NCBI GenBank assembly: GCA_003952965.2
Contig: CM025855.1
Span: 36,765,546 to 36,829,545 of the forward strand
Reading direction: 5' to 3'
DNA: 64,000 nucleotides
Source of the DNA: Morella rubra
Taxonomy: Eukaryota; Streptophyta; Magnoliopsida; Fagales; Myricaceae
The notes under the pieces were generated by a model, which saw nothing but the letters and a program-made list of their open reading frames with translations, ran no database searches and had not been told where the DNA came from. The position numbers were made by a program, and so were the translations under genes. Positions 24,101 to 34,970 of the stretch are shown piece by piece. The stretch's first letter is position 1. Each line of letters opens with the position of its first letter.

Positions 24101-25231
24101 GATTCACCAGTGTGCGTGATGGGCAAACCAGACCCATCACCAACCCGAATTTGTTCAACACAATGATAAGATTCAGAAGAAATGTGAGATTTTCTAGCTC
24201 ATTAGTAAGATGATTTGTAGCAGCAGTATCAAGATACCAATATGCGTCGGATGGAAAGGAGGAGGCACTGGTGTAGTGAGCAGCCATGGAAGCCGAAGCA
24301 GTATTCTAGAAGGCATGATTGAATCGATTGTAGCACTGAAGAGCTACATGACCAGTTTTGTTGTAGACCTAATAAGTGAGCTTCAAAGAGGCAACAGAAG
24401 AGAGCTGAGAAAACTACTGACCACCACCACGACCTCCGCGACTAGGGCCACCCCGACCCCGACCGCGATAGCCACCTCTTACTCTGTTGGAACCAGAGTT
24501 AGTTGTGAGGTTGGCAGATGTTTGTTGGAGGTTGTTTTGTAAAGTGTAATGTGGGAGAGATGACTCTCAAAGGTAAGCAGCAGGTTGAACAACTCAAGGG
24601 AGATAATGGGTTGAGAACGAGTGGTCACAGAGGTGACAAATGACTCATAGTTAGAGCCCAAACCAGTCAGAAGATAAGAGACAAACTCAGAGTTTCAAAG
24701 AGGTTCTCTGGCAACAGTGAGAGTGTCAGAGAGTAAACGGATTTTGTGATAGTAGTCGGAAATAGAGAGAGCCCTTGCGGATGCTAGTGAGCTGATACTG
24801 AATATGAAAAACTTTGGCATGAGACTGGGTAGTAAACAGGGTCTTAAGGGAAAGCTAAAGTTGACGAGAGGTGGATGAGGTAAGAACCTGAGCAAAAATA
24901 GGTTAGGTAAGAGAGGAGAATAAGGCAGAGAGTATAAGTTGATCTGTACAGTGCCATTTCTGGAAAGCAGGGTTAGGAGCAGAATCATCTCAGAAGGTGG
25001 AGGGAAGGGTGGGCGACGGAGAATAAACAAAGCCATCAACAATGTGATAGAGCTCTTGACCGTGCAAATAAGGGGAGATTTGAGCACGCCATAAAAGATA
25101 GTTATCAGCATTAAGCTTGACAGAGAGAATATGGGAGATATTCTGGGGAATAAGAGTGGGAGGAGATGAGACGAGTCACTGCCAGAGTTCCCTGAGTTAG
25201 GATTTTCTTGAGCCAAGCCCTGATACCATAA

Positions 25232-25549
25232 TAAGATGAAGAAGAATTATCTATATCTCATTCATGAAAGAATCGATATTACAAAGCTGTATATATATAC
25301 ACTTAAGAAGATTTCTATCTGCACAGGCGATGCGTCAAGCACCTAGCGTGTGTAACCTCAGGGTGTAGGGACCACTAACATTTGATTACAAAAGCAGCCA
25401 AAGAATTACAACAAAATCACAACAAACAATATTTGAAAAATACGTGACTTTAGTCTGTTCTTGAAGGGCTGCTGAGGTGGAGGATGACTTAGAAGGAGAA
25501 GATTGATGTGGCTGCTTCGTAGGCACATCTCTAGTTAGTTCAATATACA
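25232..25549 (-). repeat. 5' LTR of the copia fossil
   Basis: 318 bases that pair with 20839-21155. On the minus strand it begins TGTATATTGAACTAACTAG and is followed by the tRNA-Met primer site. Confidence 0.85.
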
Positions 25550-25879
25550 AGTATTCAGTCCAAAGACGGGTTTATGACATTGAAAACGAACCTCATCCCT
25601 GCACACTGACAAGTGGCTGAAACCAAGTGCTATTTTCTTTCACCCAAGCCTGCACCTATATAGTATCCGATGGATAGCAATTTGCGTCTAGTTCCAGAAA
25701 ATAATTTACGATGTAAAAGCAAGAAAAAAAATGAGACATGAAAATTAATGCAAGAGGCAAATATTACCATCTAGAACTAGACCATACATGTAGACTTGCA
25801 TTAAAATGAAGTAAAGATGCTAAACACATGGACAAATACTCATGTATTTGGTTGGCATCTATGTCGGATTACGAAGTAC
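25550..25879. other. Spacer between the copia fossil and the LINE
   Basis: No gene or element recognised. The LINE coding homology begins at about 25880, so this could include LINE 5' sequence too decayed to see. Confidence 0.4.
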
Positions 25880-25899
25880 TTTGCATGTAGGGATAAAGG

Positions 25900-27190
25900 A
25901 AATCCATCGTCTTCAATCTCTTCAATCGAATCCTCAAATTGAAATGCAAAAGGCTCAGTTACAAGTTGATCTGCAAGAAGCCTTAAAGAACTAAGAGCAA
26001 CTTTAGAGAATCAAGTCTCACACTCAATGGCTTGCCACTTCGGAGCTTAACACACGGTTCTTTCATCTATCCACCCTTATTCACAGGTGCAGAAACTGTA
26101 TCAAAGGTTTAAAAACTGAGAACGGAAGGTGACTAAATAACAGAGAAGACATTGGTGCTTATTTATGTTCAAATTTCCAGACTATCTTCTCCACCTCCTC
26201 CCCTGCTGCTCCAGGTGATATCAGCAATTTATTCTCTCCCATTATTTATGCTGATGATAATGACTTTCTATGTCGTGTGCCTGATGAAGTTGAAATTCTA
26301 TTTGTTATCCAATCCATTGGTGCATCTAAGGCACCCGGGCTGGATGGTATCTCAACCTTGTTTTACCACACCTACTGGTCCATTATGAAATTTGATGTTG
26401 TTACCACTGTCTGATGTTTTTTTGCATCTAGTTTCCTCTTGAAATCCCTCAACCATACTAATATTATGCTGATCCCAAAAAAGGACAACCCTACTTTAGT
26501 CTCACTCTATAGGCCTATCAACTTGTGCAATGTCCTTTACAAGACTATTTCTAAAATTTTAGCCATGAGACTCAAATCCTTCCTCCTAAAAATTATCTCT
26601 CCTATACAAACAGGTTTTGTGCCTAACCGCCTTATCCAAGATCAAAATTAAATTCTAGCCCATGAGCTCATGCATATCATCAAAAACAAAAAAGGGAAGG
26701 GAGGGCTTATGGCTCTTAAAATCGACATGGAAAAGGCCTATGATAGGGTGGAGTGGCCCTTCCTTTCACTATTACGAAGTGCGTGGGTTTTTCGAAAATG
26801 TGGATCCATTTGATCAACCAATGTGTTTCCACGATTTCGTACTTGATCCTTTTGAATGGATCTCCCTTTGGTTATATTCACCCTCATCCAGGGCTCCGTC
26901 CAGGAGACCCCATCTCACATTTATTTCCTTTTCATCTTATGTGCTGAAGGTCTCTCTAGAATTCTTCTTTGGGTAGAGAATGAAGGACAACTCAAAGGTG
27001 TGAAGATATGTCGAGATGCCTCTCCTATATCCCACTTAATGTTCACCGATTACCTCATTATTTTCAACAAAACCAATCTTGATGATGCTGCCAAAATCAA
27101 GGATAGTTTTCAATGCTACACTGAGTGGTTGGGTCAAATAATCAACTATGCCAAATATGCTATTTTGTTTAGCCCCAACCTAGAACCATA
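25900..27190 (+). pseudogene. LINE reverse transcriptase, N-terminal and central part
   Basis: Motifs in order: APGLDGISTLFYHTYW, then NIMLIPKKDNPTLVSLYRPI, ISPIQTGFVPNRLIQDQN, KIDMEKAYDRVEW, and LIQGSVQETPSH (the family has QGxRQGDP). The catalytic box, normally F/Y-A-D-D, reads MFTDYLIIFNK, so the second Asp is lost. Several frame changes and stops are present, for example at 26649-26651. The LINE is dead. Confidence 0.8.
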
Positions 27191-27213
27191 ATTGAAGTCC
27201 ATAATATGCCATG

Positions 27214-28054
27214 GGGTTCAATTAATATGCTAACGTTATGGTGCTGAGAGACGGTAGACATTCAAAATTCACAATTTGATGGCTCACAACACGCCACCTC
27301 ATTTAAAATGAGGAGACCCACTCACGACCCGTGTAGAGGTTGACCCGTTCTCTTCATTTCGTGTTGCCCAGTGAGTCTTTGTTCTGTGTCTTACAGAGAA
27401 TCAATATAAGAAGTTATTTTTGCTCTGCCTCTTAAAGAGAAAGGCTGCTTATAGTTATGATTAAAGAGAAGGGCTGTTTTTGGCCTTCAGGTAATTGATC
27501 AAACTTTGTTTCTGTGGGTGTTGTGTGAATCTGAAAAGGCTTCTATAGAAAAACTTTGTATCAAAGAAACTCACATAGACCAACAAAGGCTTCCATAGCT
27601 CAGTAAAGGCTTCCATAGAAATTTCATTCCATGTCTGTGGACAGCCACCACACTGAACATACCCATACAACCAAAAATCAAAACCCACCACGAGATATCC
27701 AAAGAAAGAGTCACGCCCACAAGATAAAAATCAAACACAAACAAAAAGCCAACTGGTAGTAGCAAGAAACAGCAGACTAAGAGCACAATCCATGACCTTT
27801 GCAGAATCGTGTCAAAACGAAATGAAGAGAACGATGGGTCTGGGCAAGCTGTGTGATGCAAAATGAAGAGAAGTTGGCGAGTATACGTGATTTGAATTTC
27901 CGGGTCAGCCTCAAAACGAGTGGGGAGATGGGTAATCGGGTTGAAGCATTTTAAATGTCATGCTCGTCTCTAGATCACCGGATCTCTAGCTTTGGATCCT
28001 CATCGTCGATCAGCACCGCTCAGCACTCTAACACTCAACATAGTAACCGAACCC
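27214..28054. mobile_element. MULE-like non-autonomous element inside the LINE
   Basis: The ends GGGTTCAATTAATATG (27214) and CATAGTAACCGAACCC (to 28054) are inverted repeats, with similarity continuing inward for about 35 bases. Perfect 10-base copies of ATATGCCATG lie on both sides (27204-27213 and 28055-28064). This fits Mutator-type insertion, which makes 9-10 base duplications. The interior has no recognised gene; an open minus-strand stretch at 27571-27861 has no known domain. Confidence 0.8.
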
Positions 28055-29936
28055 ATATGCCATGCAGTGGGAATCTGACAAGCTAACAATGGGGGGGCAA
28101 ATATCTGGGCTTGCCGCTCCTCATTCCAAGGTCGAGAAAAATGGCTTATATTGAAGTTAAGGATCGAATCTTACAGAAACTTGACGGCTGGAAAGCAAAG
28201 TGTCTATCCCAAGCGGGTCAACTCACCTTGATCAAGAATGTTGTTGCTACTATGCCATCTTACTCTATGTCAACTTTCTTTCTTCCCAAAGGTTGGTGAA
28301 AGGGGCTTGACTGCCGGTTCAAAGATTTCTTTTGGGGATTTCAGAACGATCAAAGAGGTTTTACACCCTTTGCGTGGTCATCCATCTGTCAACCCAAGGA
28401 GCTGGGAGGCTTGAGACTTCGACATCTATTTGACACAAACAAAGCCCTCATATCCAAACTAGTCATGATGACTAAACCAGAAGCACTCTGGGTTCGTACC
28501 CTTTCTGCGAGGTACCTAAAGAACTCTAGTTTTTTTTAGGCTATTAAACCAGCTTCTAGTTCGTAGGTGTGGCAAGGAATTCTGGCAACCTAAGAGTTAT
28601 TACGAAATGGAGTGATTCCTGTTATTGGAGATGGGAGTCAAATTAACATCTGGACAGACCCGTGGGTACCGGATCTACCCCAGTTCAAAGCTCTTGCAAA
28701 CCCGTCCAATGTCAATGAGACTTCACTCACTAAGGTTTAAGAGCTGTTTATTTCCCCCACCCCCTCCTAAGATGTGTAACATAACGCTCATCATTTCTCA
28801 GTTTTCCCCTGAGTGTGCTCTTAACATTCTCAATATTCATATTAATGAACATGTTCCCAAGTACAATTCATGGAATTGATGAGATGTCTTCTCAAATTAA
28901 CAGTATATGGACAGACCCAAAGTGGGTACCGGATCTACCCCAGTTCAAAGCTCTTGTCAAACCCGTCCAATGTCAATGAGACTTCACTCACTTTGGTTTA
29001 AGAGCTGTTTACAAGCCACCTCCCTCTTCTAAGATGTGTATGGAAACGCTCATCATTTCTCAGTTTCTCGTACCCTTTCTGCGAGTACCTAAAGAGCTAA
29101 AATTAGTTCGTAGGTGTCATTCTCAACCTAAGAGTTCGACCTGTTAAGATGAGTCAAATTAACATCTGTTACCGGAGTTCTTTGCATACAATGAGACTTC
29201 ATGGATGCCAGATGTGTAACATAACGATGGAGTGTGCTTTAAGAACATCCAAATACAGGAACAGCCTTCTTCATTACCCAAAGAAGCAGATTTCACCGGA
29301 ATGTGTCTGGGGCATCCTTTAATTGGAAAAAAAAGCTTTGGTCTGTTAAGATACAAGCCCGCCTCAAGCTTCTTCTATGGAAATTGGCAGCTGGAGCCTT
29401 ACCAGAGAGAGGTAAAATGTTTTTCCTATATGACAAACTGCCCCCGGAGTTCTTTTTATGCCCCTTATGCCAGCGTGAGCAAGAAGCCATTGAACACCTT
29501 TTCATTAGTTGTCCCTTTGCCCAGATCTTGTAGTTGCATGCCAAGTGGCCTCTAAACCTTGACCGTTTGCGAAATTTGGAAATCCATTCTTGAATTTCGT
29601 TTCTCATGAACTCTTCATCCTCCTTGATGCTTGACCATGTTTCCGAAAGGGACTTCCTTCTCCAGGCTGCTGTTATTTGTGACTCCATTTGGTACTCTCG
29701 GAACCTCATTGTTCATCATGACAAGTCTCTAAGCATTCTTGAAATGGTGAGGGATATGAAGAGAAGACTTGTAGAACACCTTGCTGCTTGGTCAGATTTT
29801 GAGGCTGTTCTCCAGACTAGATGGAAGCCCCCTCCTACTGGTTATGTTAAGGTAAATTTTGATGCTGCCATCATGCCATGAGAGGCAGCACGGCTTTTTT
29901 GGGTGTTGTTTGTCGACCTCCTGATGGCGCTCCAAC
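28055..29936 (+). pseudogene. LINE C-terminal part: end of the RT, zf-RVT, start of RNase H
   Basis: 28100-28300 reads KYLGLPLLIPRSRKMAY and QAGQLTLIKNVVATMPSYSM, the region after the reverse transcriptase in plant L1 elements. 29303-29533 reads IQARLKLLLWKLAAGALPER and CPLCQREQEAIEHLFISC, the zf-RVT motif. From 29820 PPPTGYVKVNFDAA starts the RNase H domain, which is cut at 29936 by CACTA element 2. The stretch 28651-29240 contains internal gapped duplications. Confidence 0.8.
28490..29240 (+). repeat. Direct and gapped internal duplication in the LINE
   Basis: 28651-28804 recurs at 28905-29066 with few changes. Then 29064-29240 repeats 28493-28830 in the same order but with pieces missing: cgtaccctttctgcga, agttcgtaggtgt, aacctaagagtt, gagtcaaattaacatct, atgagacttca and agatgtgtaacataacg are each kept. 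Confidence 0.75.
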
Positions 29937-31266
29937 CACTACAAGAAAAAGGCTCTGTCGCAACCAAATTTTTGCCCACCAATTAATTATGGTTGCCAAT
30001 AGTTAACTTTTAGCAACGAATCCTGAAAATTCATTGCTAATAATACTTTTTGCTGCGAATTTAAGTTGGTAGCTATTTTTTGTTGCAATATATACATTAG
30101 CAACGAGATTATTGGCTGCTAAAAGTTAAACAATAGCAACCAACATTTAATGGTCAGAAATGATGACCCTTTTGCAACCAGTCAAAGATGTGGTTGCTAA
30201 AAGTCATAGAATTAAACAGCAGGGGAGACAATTGCCAGTAGTCGCTGCCTTTGCATTCATTTTTTTTTTTTTTTTTTTAAAAAGAGTTGGGACCCACACC
30301 TAAAAGTTCTAATTATTGGTTGCTATAAGGCTGCGTTCTGACTGAATATATTTTTATGCAAAATATTTTCAAAAAATATATTTTTCCTCTACTATCGTAA
30401 CAAAAGAAATTTAAGTTATTTTCAGGTGACTATTTTTTCTATATTCTATCTAAATATCTACTGTTTTTTGTCAACTATTTTTTATTTACTATTGTAACAA
30501 AAAAACTTAATTTATTTTTCAGTTGACTATCTTTTCTCTATTCTATAATAACATAACTATCTACTATTTTCTCTCTACTAACAAATTAAAGCCTATCTTT
30601 AAATTTAAATTCAAAAAAGGAACAGAGACAAAGCAAAAGCTCTCTTTTTTTCTAATGCCAAGAAGTAAATTAAAAAAAAAAAAAGAATCGCACATCATGT
30701 TCAGCTCATCTCTTCCCCGTCTTTCTCTGATCTCTCTCTCCTTCTCCTTGTCCATCTTTCTTTAGAATTGAAGCAGCAGCTCGCGACCCACTCGTCTTTG
30801 CCCAATATAATATCTACCGATCAACTTAAATTTTGGGTTGTCAGCATTCGCAAAATTACCCAACTGGAAGAAATTGTAGAAGAAATTGAAGTGAGACTCT
30901 TCTTGTAGAAGAAATTCTGAGGGGGTATATCTGATCATCGAATACGGGTGAGTGAATTCCATGCTGATGTTAGTTGAAGCATTCTAAGAAAGAGATTTTG
31001 GATGTAACGTTCACTTATCTTTTTTCGGTTCCAAATAAGTATTACGCTCTTGGCTGCTTGAATTAGAGAGTAAATGGGGAACAACGTCGGAATTGGATTT
31101 ACCCTTTTTCTTCAAAGTTCCTTTTTTTTTTTTTTTGTTTCCTTGTTTCCCTTAAGAGTTTAACATTAAAATAAATCTGGTTTATGGTTGTAATTTATTT
31201 TTTCTGCCAAAGAGCGCTCCGTTGTTGATTCATAAGCAGTAGTGTATGTGATATGATCTTAGTCTC

Positions 31267-32123
31267 AGAGCTGGCCCTGCTCCTCAGTCCTCCTCCAACC
31301 ACTTCTCTGCAACACAGGGTGAATCGTGTCATTGTCTTCATATCTACTACGACACCATCCAAAAATCACCAAACTAGTGTGAGAAATTGTAGATTGCAAG
31401 GGCTTAGTTTCGTGACAAAGCTAAGATGGCTGTTGAAGGGGAAGTATTGGAAAGAGAGTCAGTTGGGGTCGATGATAAAGATTATGGAGTTGTTAGTGGT
31501 CACCATGTTGGAATTCTGTGCGAAAACCTTGAAAGGTCGCTCTAGTTCTATCAGAATATTCTGGGTGTTGAAATAAATGAGGCAAGGCCAAATGATAAGC
31601 TCCCTTACAGAGGAGCTTGGCTGTGGGTGGGTTCTGAGATGATTCATCTGATGGAGCTTCCCAATCCTGACCCCTTAACCGGTCGTGCTGAACATGGAGA
31701 CCGAGATCGTCATACTTGTATTGCAATTAGGAATGTGTGCAGGCTGAAAGCAATCCTGGATAAAGCTGGTATTCCCTACACACTTAGCCGATATGGGAGG
31801 CCAGCAATCTTTACACGAGATCCAGATGCAAATGCCCTCGAATTTACTCAAGTGGATAACTGGAATCATTAAACATACACCGCATGAACTTGTAATGTCA
31901 AATGTATTCATTTTCCTGTTTTCTGAGGCACCAAACCTACAAGTAAATGTAATTGCAGAACTTTTATGTTGAATAGGAAGAAAAGCGGACATGCTTAAGA
32001 GTTAGGAAAGCATTTACACGACTACCCCATTGAGTTTGAATGGTGCTGAACTAAACTGCTTGAACCAAACTTAGTATTTCATATGAAGACACATGGCATC
32101 CCTCTTTATTAAAAAAAAAAAAA
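31267..32123 (+). pseudogene. Processed pseudogene of a glyoxalase I-like (chloroplast type) gene
   Basis: From about 31425 the frame reads MAVEGEVLERESVGVDDKDY, then GHHVGILCENLERSL, a stop, then FYQNILGVEINEARPNDKL, RGAWLWVGSEMIHLMELP, DRHTCIAIRNVC, GRPAIFTRDPDANALEF and a stop at 31870-31872. This matches the plant VOC/glyoxalase family like At5g57040. A TAG at 31528-31530 stands where the family has Glu or Asp before FYQN. There are no introns, a run of 13 A ends the copy (32111-32123), and 17-base direct repeats flank it (31250-31266 and 32125-32141). These are the marks of LINE-mediated retrotransposition of an mRNA. The 5' end seems to begin in the transit-peptide region. Confidence 0.9.
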
Positions 32124-32565
32124 GGATATGATCTTAGTCTCGCAGACACGGTAGCTAATGCACGGATATGTTCTTTTTTCTTAATTCGAACTCCACTCTT
32201 GACAGTTGACACCCTGTTTCCGTGTGCTTCCTTTATCTGCTTCTGTTGTTCTTTATTTTTTTTATAATTATTATTTTATATTATAGACGAAACCAGAATC
32301 CCAAAACAGAGAAAACAAAAAGCATCAGGATGTAATACGCATAGATACCCTCTTTTTCCCCCTTTTTCGCTTCATTTTACTGCTCTAGCTGAGGATGCAA
32401 TCTAATACTTTTTTTCTTATGTTACATGGTGCTTTTGTTCCTCCTTAGACTTTGGGATACTTAATTTATTATCTTCTTATTCACAATTCCTTGTGCAGTG
32501 TGTCGAACAAGTGCCGCACAAGATTTCTTTTTATGGGATAGTGGTAAGTGCATTTTCATCATTTT

Positions 32566-32567
<2 letters not shown>

Positions 32568-32601
<34 letters not shown>

Positions 32602-32620
32602 ACACACACACAGACAGACA
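32568..32620. repeat. CT and CA/GA microsatellite in CACTA element 2
   Basis: A (CT)n run at about 32570-32600 is followed by cacacacacagacagacaca. Confidence 0.85.
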
Positions 32621-33109
32621 CACCCTTAAGAGTAGTACCTAATTTCTCCAAGAACCTTTCTCACTTAAAGGTAGATAGGGCACCTTTTTCCTTTCTTAAG
32701 ACCAGCATCCAAATGCACTTTTTAAGCGAATGCTTGTCTTTGTAAAAGAGGTCTCCATGTTTGCATAAGGGCATTGCAGGTTTCCTTCAATGCTTGACAC
32801 CATAAATGGCATCATATAAACACCTTGCCTTTTCTGGACCATGAGAAAAATATTAACCAGAAAACACTTTTTATTTTATCTTATGCAAATACTCATTTTC
32901 TGGTATAAAGTTAAAACTCAAGCACTTTGGATATAAAATCAAATTAACCTTTTAGTACATTTTAATTTAATCAAGACTTCCACTTCTATTGACACCATCC
33001 TAGGATCTGGTTTCATATTAGATTTCGTATTCCGAGTACAAGTATGCTCAATTGCCCTTCTCAATGCAGGAGACAATATATTTCTAGGCTCGTGAGTATA
33101 ACAAGATAT

Positions 33110-34020
33110 GGATAGTGGATCCAAATTAGCGATAGGAAGTCCAGAATATGCTGCGGGTGTGAAGGAATTCATAAGTATAGCACAGTGCAGATGGGTTGAA
33201 TCGAGTCAGATGTCGAATTTGTAACAACCGATACTACAAGGTGTGGTAGAAGGGCTTTGATAAGAATTATACACAATGGGTTTTTCATGGAGAGGATGAA
33301 GTGCACAGGCCAAATGATAATTCATTTTCTGAGGAAGTTGACATGATAAAGATGTCGATGAGATGGAAGAACTTTTGGATGATGTTTATACAGGCACATT
33401 TTTTGACCCTGATAATGAAGTGCCTTCTACCAGCCATGTCCATCAGCAAACTGAAAGCCCATCAACTGACTTCCACCAACTATTGGAGGATGCTCAACGA
33501 CCACTTTATCCAACATGTCCAAACTTCTCGAAGTTGTCATTTTTAGTTAAATTGCTGCACATTAAAACTATAAACAACTGGAGTACCAAGTCCTTCGACA
33601 TGTTGATTCTTTTGCTGAGAGATGCATTTGAGTCGGTGGAGTAGAATTGTCTAAGTCTTTCTATGAGGCAAAGCAGATTAGGAAAGGTTTGAGTTTCAAT
33701 AATGAGAAAATACATGCACGCAAGAATGATTGTGTGCTTTTTTGGAAGGAAAATATTAATATGCAAGAATGTCCCATGTGGAATGAGTCTAGATGGTCAT
33801 TAGATGCTGGTAAATCCAAAAAAGTTTCAAATAAGGTTTTACGTATTTTCCACTGAAGCCAAGGTTGCAGAGGTTATTTATGTCAAAGAAAACAGCTAAA
33901 GATATGCGGTGGCATAAAGAACAAAAGATCAATGACCAGACAAACATGAGACATCCAACTAACTCTCAAGTGTGGAAAGAATTTGATAAAGATTATGATT
34001 GGTTTTCCCAAGAAATGTGA
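33110..34020 (+). pseudogene. TNP2-like transposase, 5' fragment in CACTA element 2
   Basis: Starts SGSKLAIGSPEYAAGVKEFI and continues with the same sequence as the minus-strand copy at 12549-13266: RPNDNSFSEEVDMIK, FDPDNEVPSTSHVHQQTES, NNWSTKSFDMLILLLRDAFE, NMQECPMWNESRW. Frames shift several times. The copy fades after about 34020, where a patchwork of short sequences starts. Confidence 0.75.
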
Positions 34021-34542
34021 AATGTTCGATTGGGACTTGCTAGTGATGGATTTAATCCATTTGGGAATATGAGTTTATCTTATAGTGTATGGCCAGTAGT
34101 TCTCATTCTATATAATTTGCCTACGTGGAAATGTATGAGAAGTTCGTACTTTATGATGACCTTACTTATTTTTTGACCCTGATAATGAAGTGACTAAACA
34201 GAAGCACTCTGGGTTCGTACTCTTTCTAATGCAAGGCAGCACAGCTTTTTTGGGTGTTGTTTGTCGTTGTAAAAGGCTCTATTGCGAAGCAAAATTGATG
34301 TTCGTTGTGAAAGGCTAGTGTCCACGGGTCAATGGTAGCGAGCCTTTTCTTGGCAGATATTGGTCGCCGAGTAAGATTTGTTGCGAAGACAAGATTTTGT
34401 CGTTGTGAAAGGCTATTGTTCACCAATCAAAGCTTACGAGGTCTTCAACGACTTGGATCCGTTGCAAAAGGGCTTTACCAACCAATTTGTATGTTTTTGC
34501 CAACAATAGTTGGCACTGTTACAACCAATATTTCTTGTAGTG

Positions 34543-34970
34543 AACCTATGCCTGGGGTGATTTTGTCCTTACAGCAAACCCCCTTCTAGCTGAATTTCGA
34601 GCAGCCCTCCTTGCCCTCTAATTGCTGCACCACCTGACTTTTTAGCCAGTTCTTTTCGAAGGAGACTCCCCTGTTGTTTGCCGTGCAATTTGTGAACCTG
34701 ATTTCTTAAGGGAGGGACCTTTGGTTGGACTGCTGGATTCCATGAGAGCCTTACTTCTTGAGCATCCTGGCTGGAAGTTTATTTGGGCGCCTCCTCGTCA
34801 AAATCAGTTGGCTCACCTTCTCGCGGCTTGGATTTCTCGTCATTTTCGCTTTGGGTTTTTAGACCCCCTGTCGTTGCCTTTTGCTGTTTCTCATGTGGAC
34901 TATTTCGAACCGCCTTCAGGCGTTGAGTTTTCTTTAATAAAGTTTGTTTGTTTAGGGGGAAAAAAAAAAG
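34543..34970 (+). pseudogene. LINE RNase H domain, 3' remainder
   Basis: Resumes right after the second AAC target copy: YAWGDFVLTANPLLAEFRAA, then VLFEGDSPVVCRAI and FIWAPPRQNQLAHLLAAWIS. This is the C-terminal half of the RNase H (RVT_3) domain whose first half ends at 29936. An A-rich tail follows the last codons near 34960. Confidence 0.85.

Larger units (their letters stand above)
20839..25549 (-). mobile_element. Ty1/copia LTR retrotransposon, fossil
   Basis: A 4.7-kb element on the minus strand with LTRs at 20839-21155 and 25232-25549. Next to the 5' LTR is a primer site matching initiator tRNA-Met (25212-25228), and a purine tract lies just inside the 3' LTR at about 21156-21165. The target repeats are near-matching AGTAA and AGTAT. 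Parts in order on the minus strand: gag (about 25216-24300), the GAG-pre-integrase and integrase region (about 24290-23050), reverse transcriptase (about 22650-21900) and RNase H (about 21700-21250, recognised by its DADWAGC and EAEYKSLA motifs). The order is that of Ty1/copia. It is broken in many places, probably more than ten. By eye the LTRs differ at about one base in ten, so the insertion is old. Confidence 0.9.
29937..34542. mobile_element. CACTA element 2, 4.6 kb, inserted in the LINE RNase H region
   Basis: The left end CACTACAAGAAAAAGGCTC (29937) and right end ...AATATTTCTTGTAGTG (to 34542) share a 12-base terminal inverted repeat. Perfect 3-base target copies AAC lie at 29934-29936 and 34543-34545, exactly the CACTA signature. 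Subterminal motifs of the GTTGCTAAAAG type flank the ends. Cargo: an intronless glyoxalase retrocopy (31267-32123) and a 5' piece of a TNP2 transposase (about 33110-34020). It has no complete transposase of its own. Confidence 0.9.
25880..34970 (+). mobile_element. Plant L1-type LINE, 5'-truncated and split by two DNA transposons
   Basis: The LINE pieces are 25880-27213, 28055-29936 and 34543-34970, about 3.6 kb together. They carry, in order, the region before the reverse transcriptase, the reverse transcriptase, a CxxC-type zf-RVT motif and an RNase H domain. The gaps are a MULE-like element (27214-28054) and CACTA element 2 (29937-34542), each with target duplications. The 3' end is a short A-rich tail (aaaaaaaaagaaa at about 34960-34972). 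The apurinic endonuclease domain at the 5' end is missing. Confidence 0.85.

Noticed and set aside
27571-27861. Hydrophobic minus-strand frame in the MULE as a captured membrane protein
   Set aside because: No family likeness and no exon structure; chance is likely for under 100 codons.
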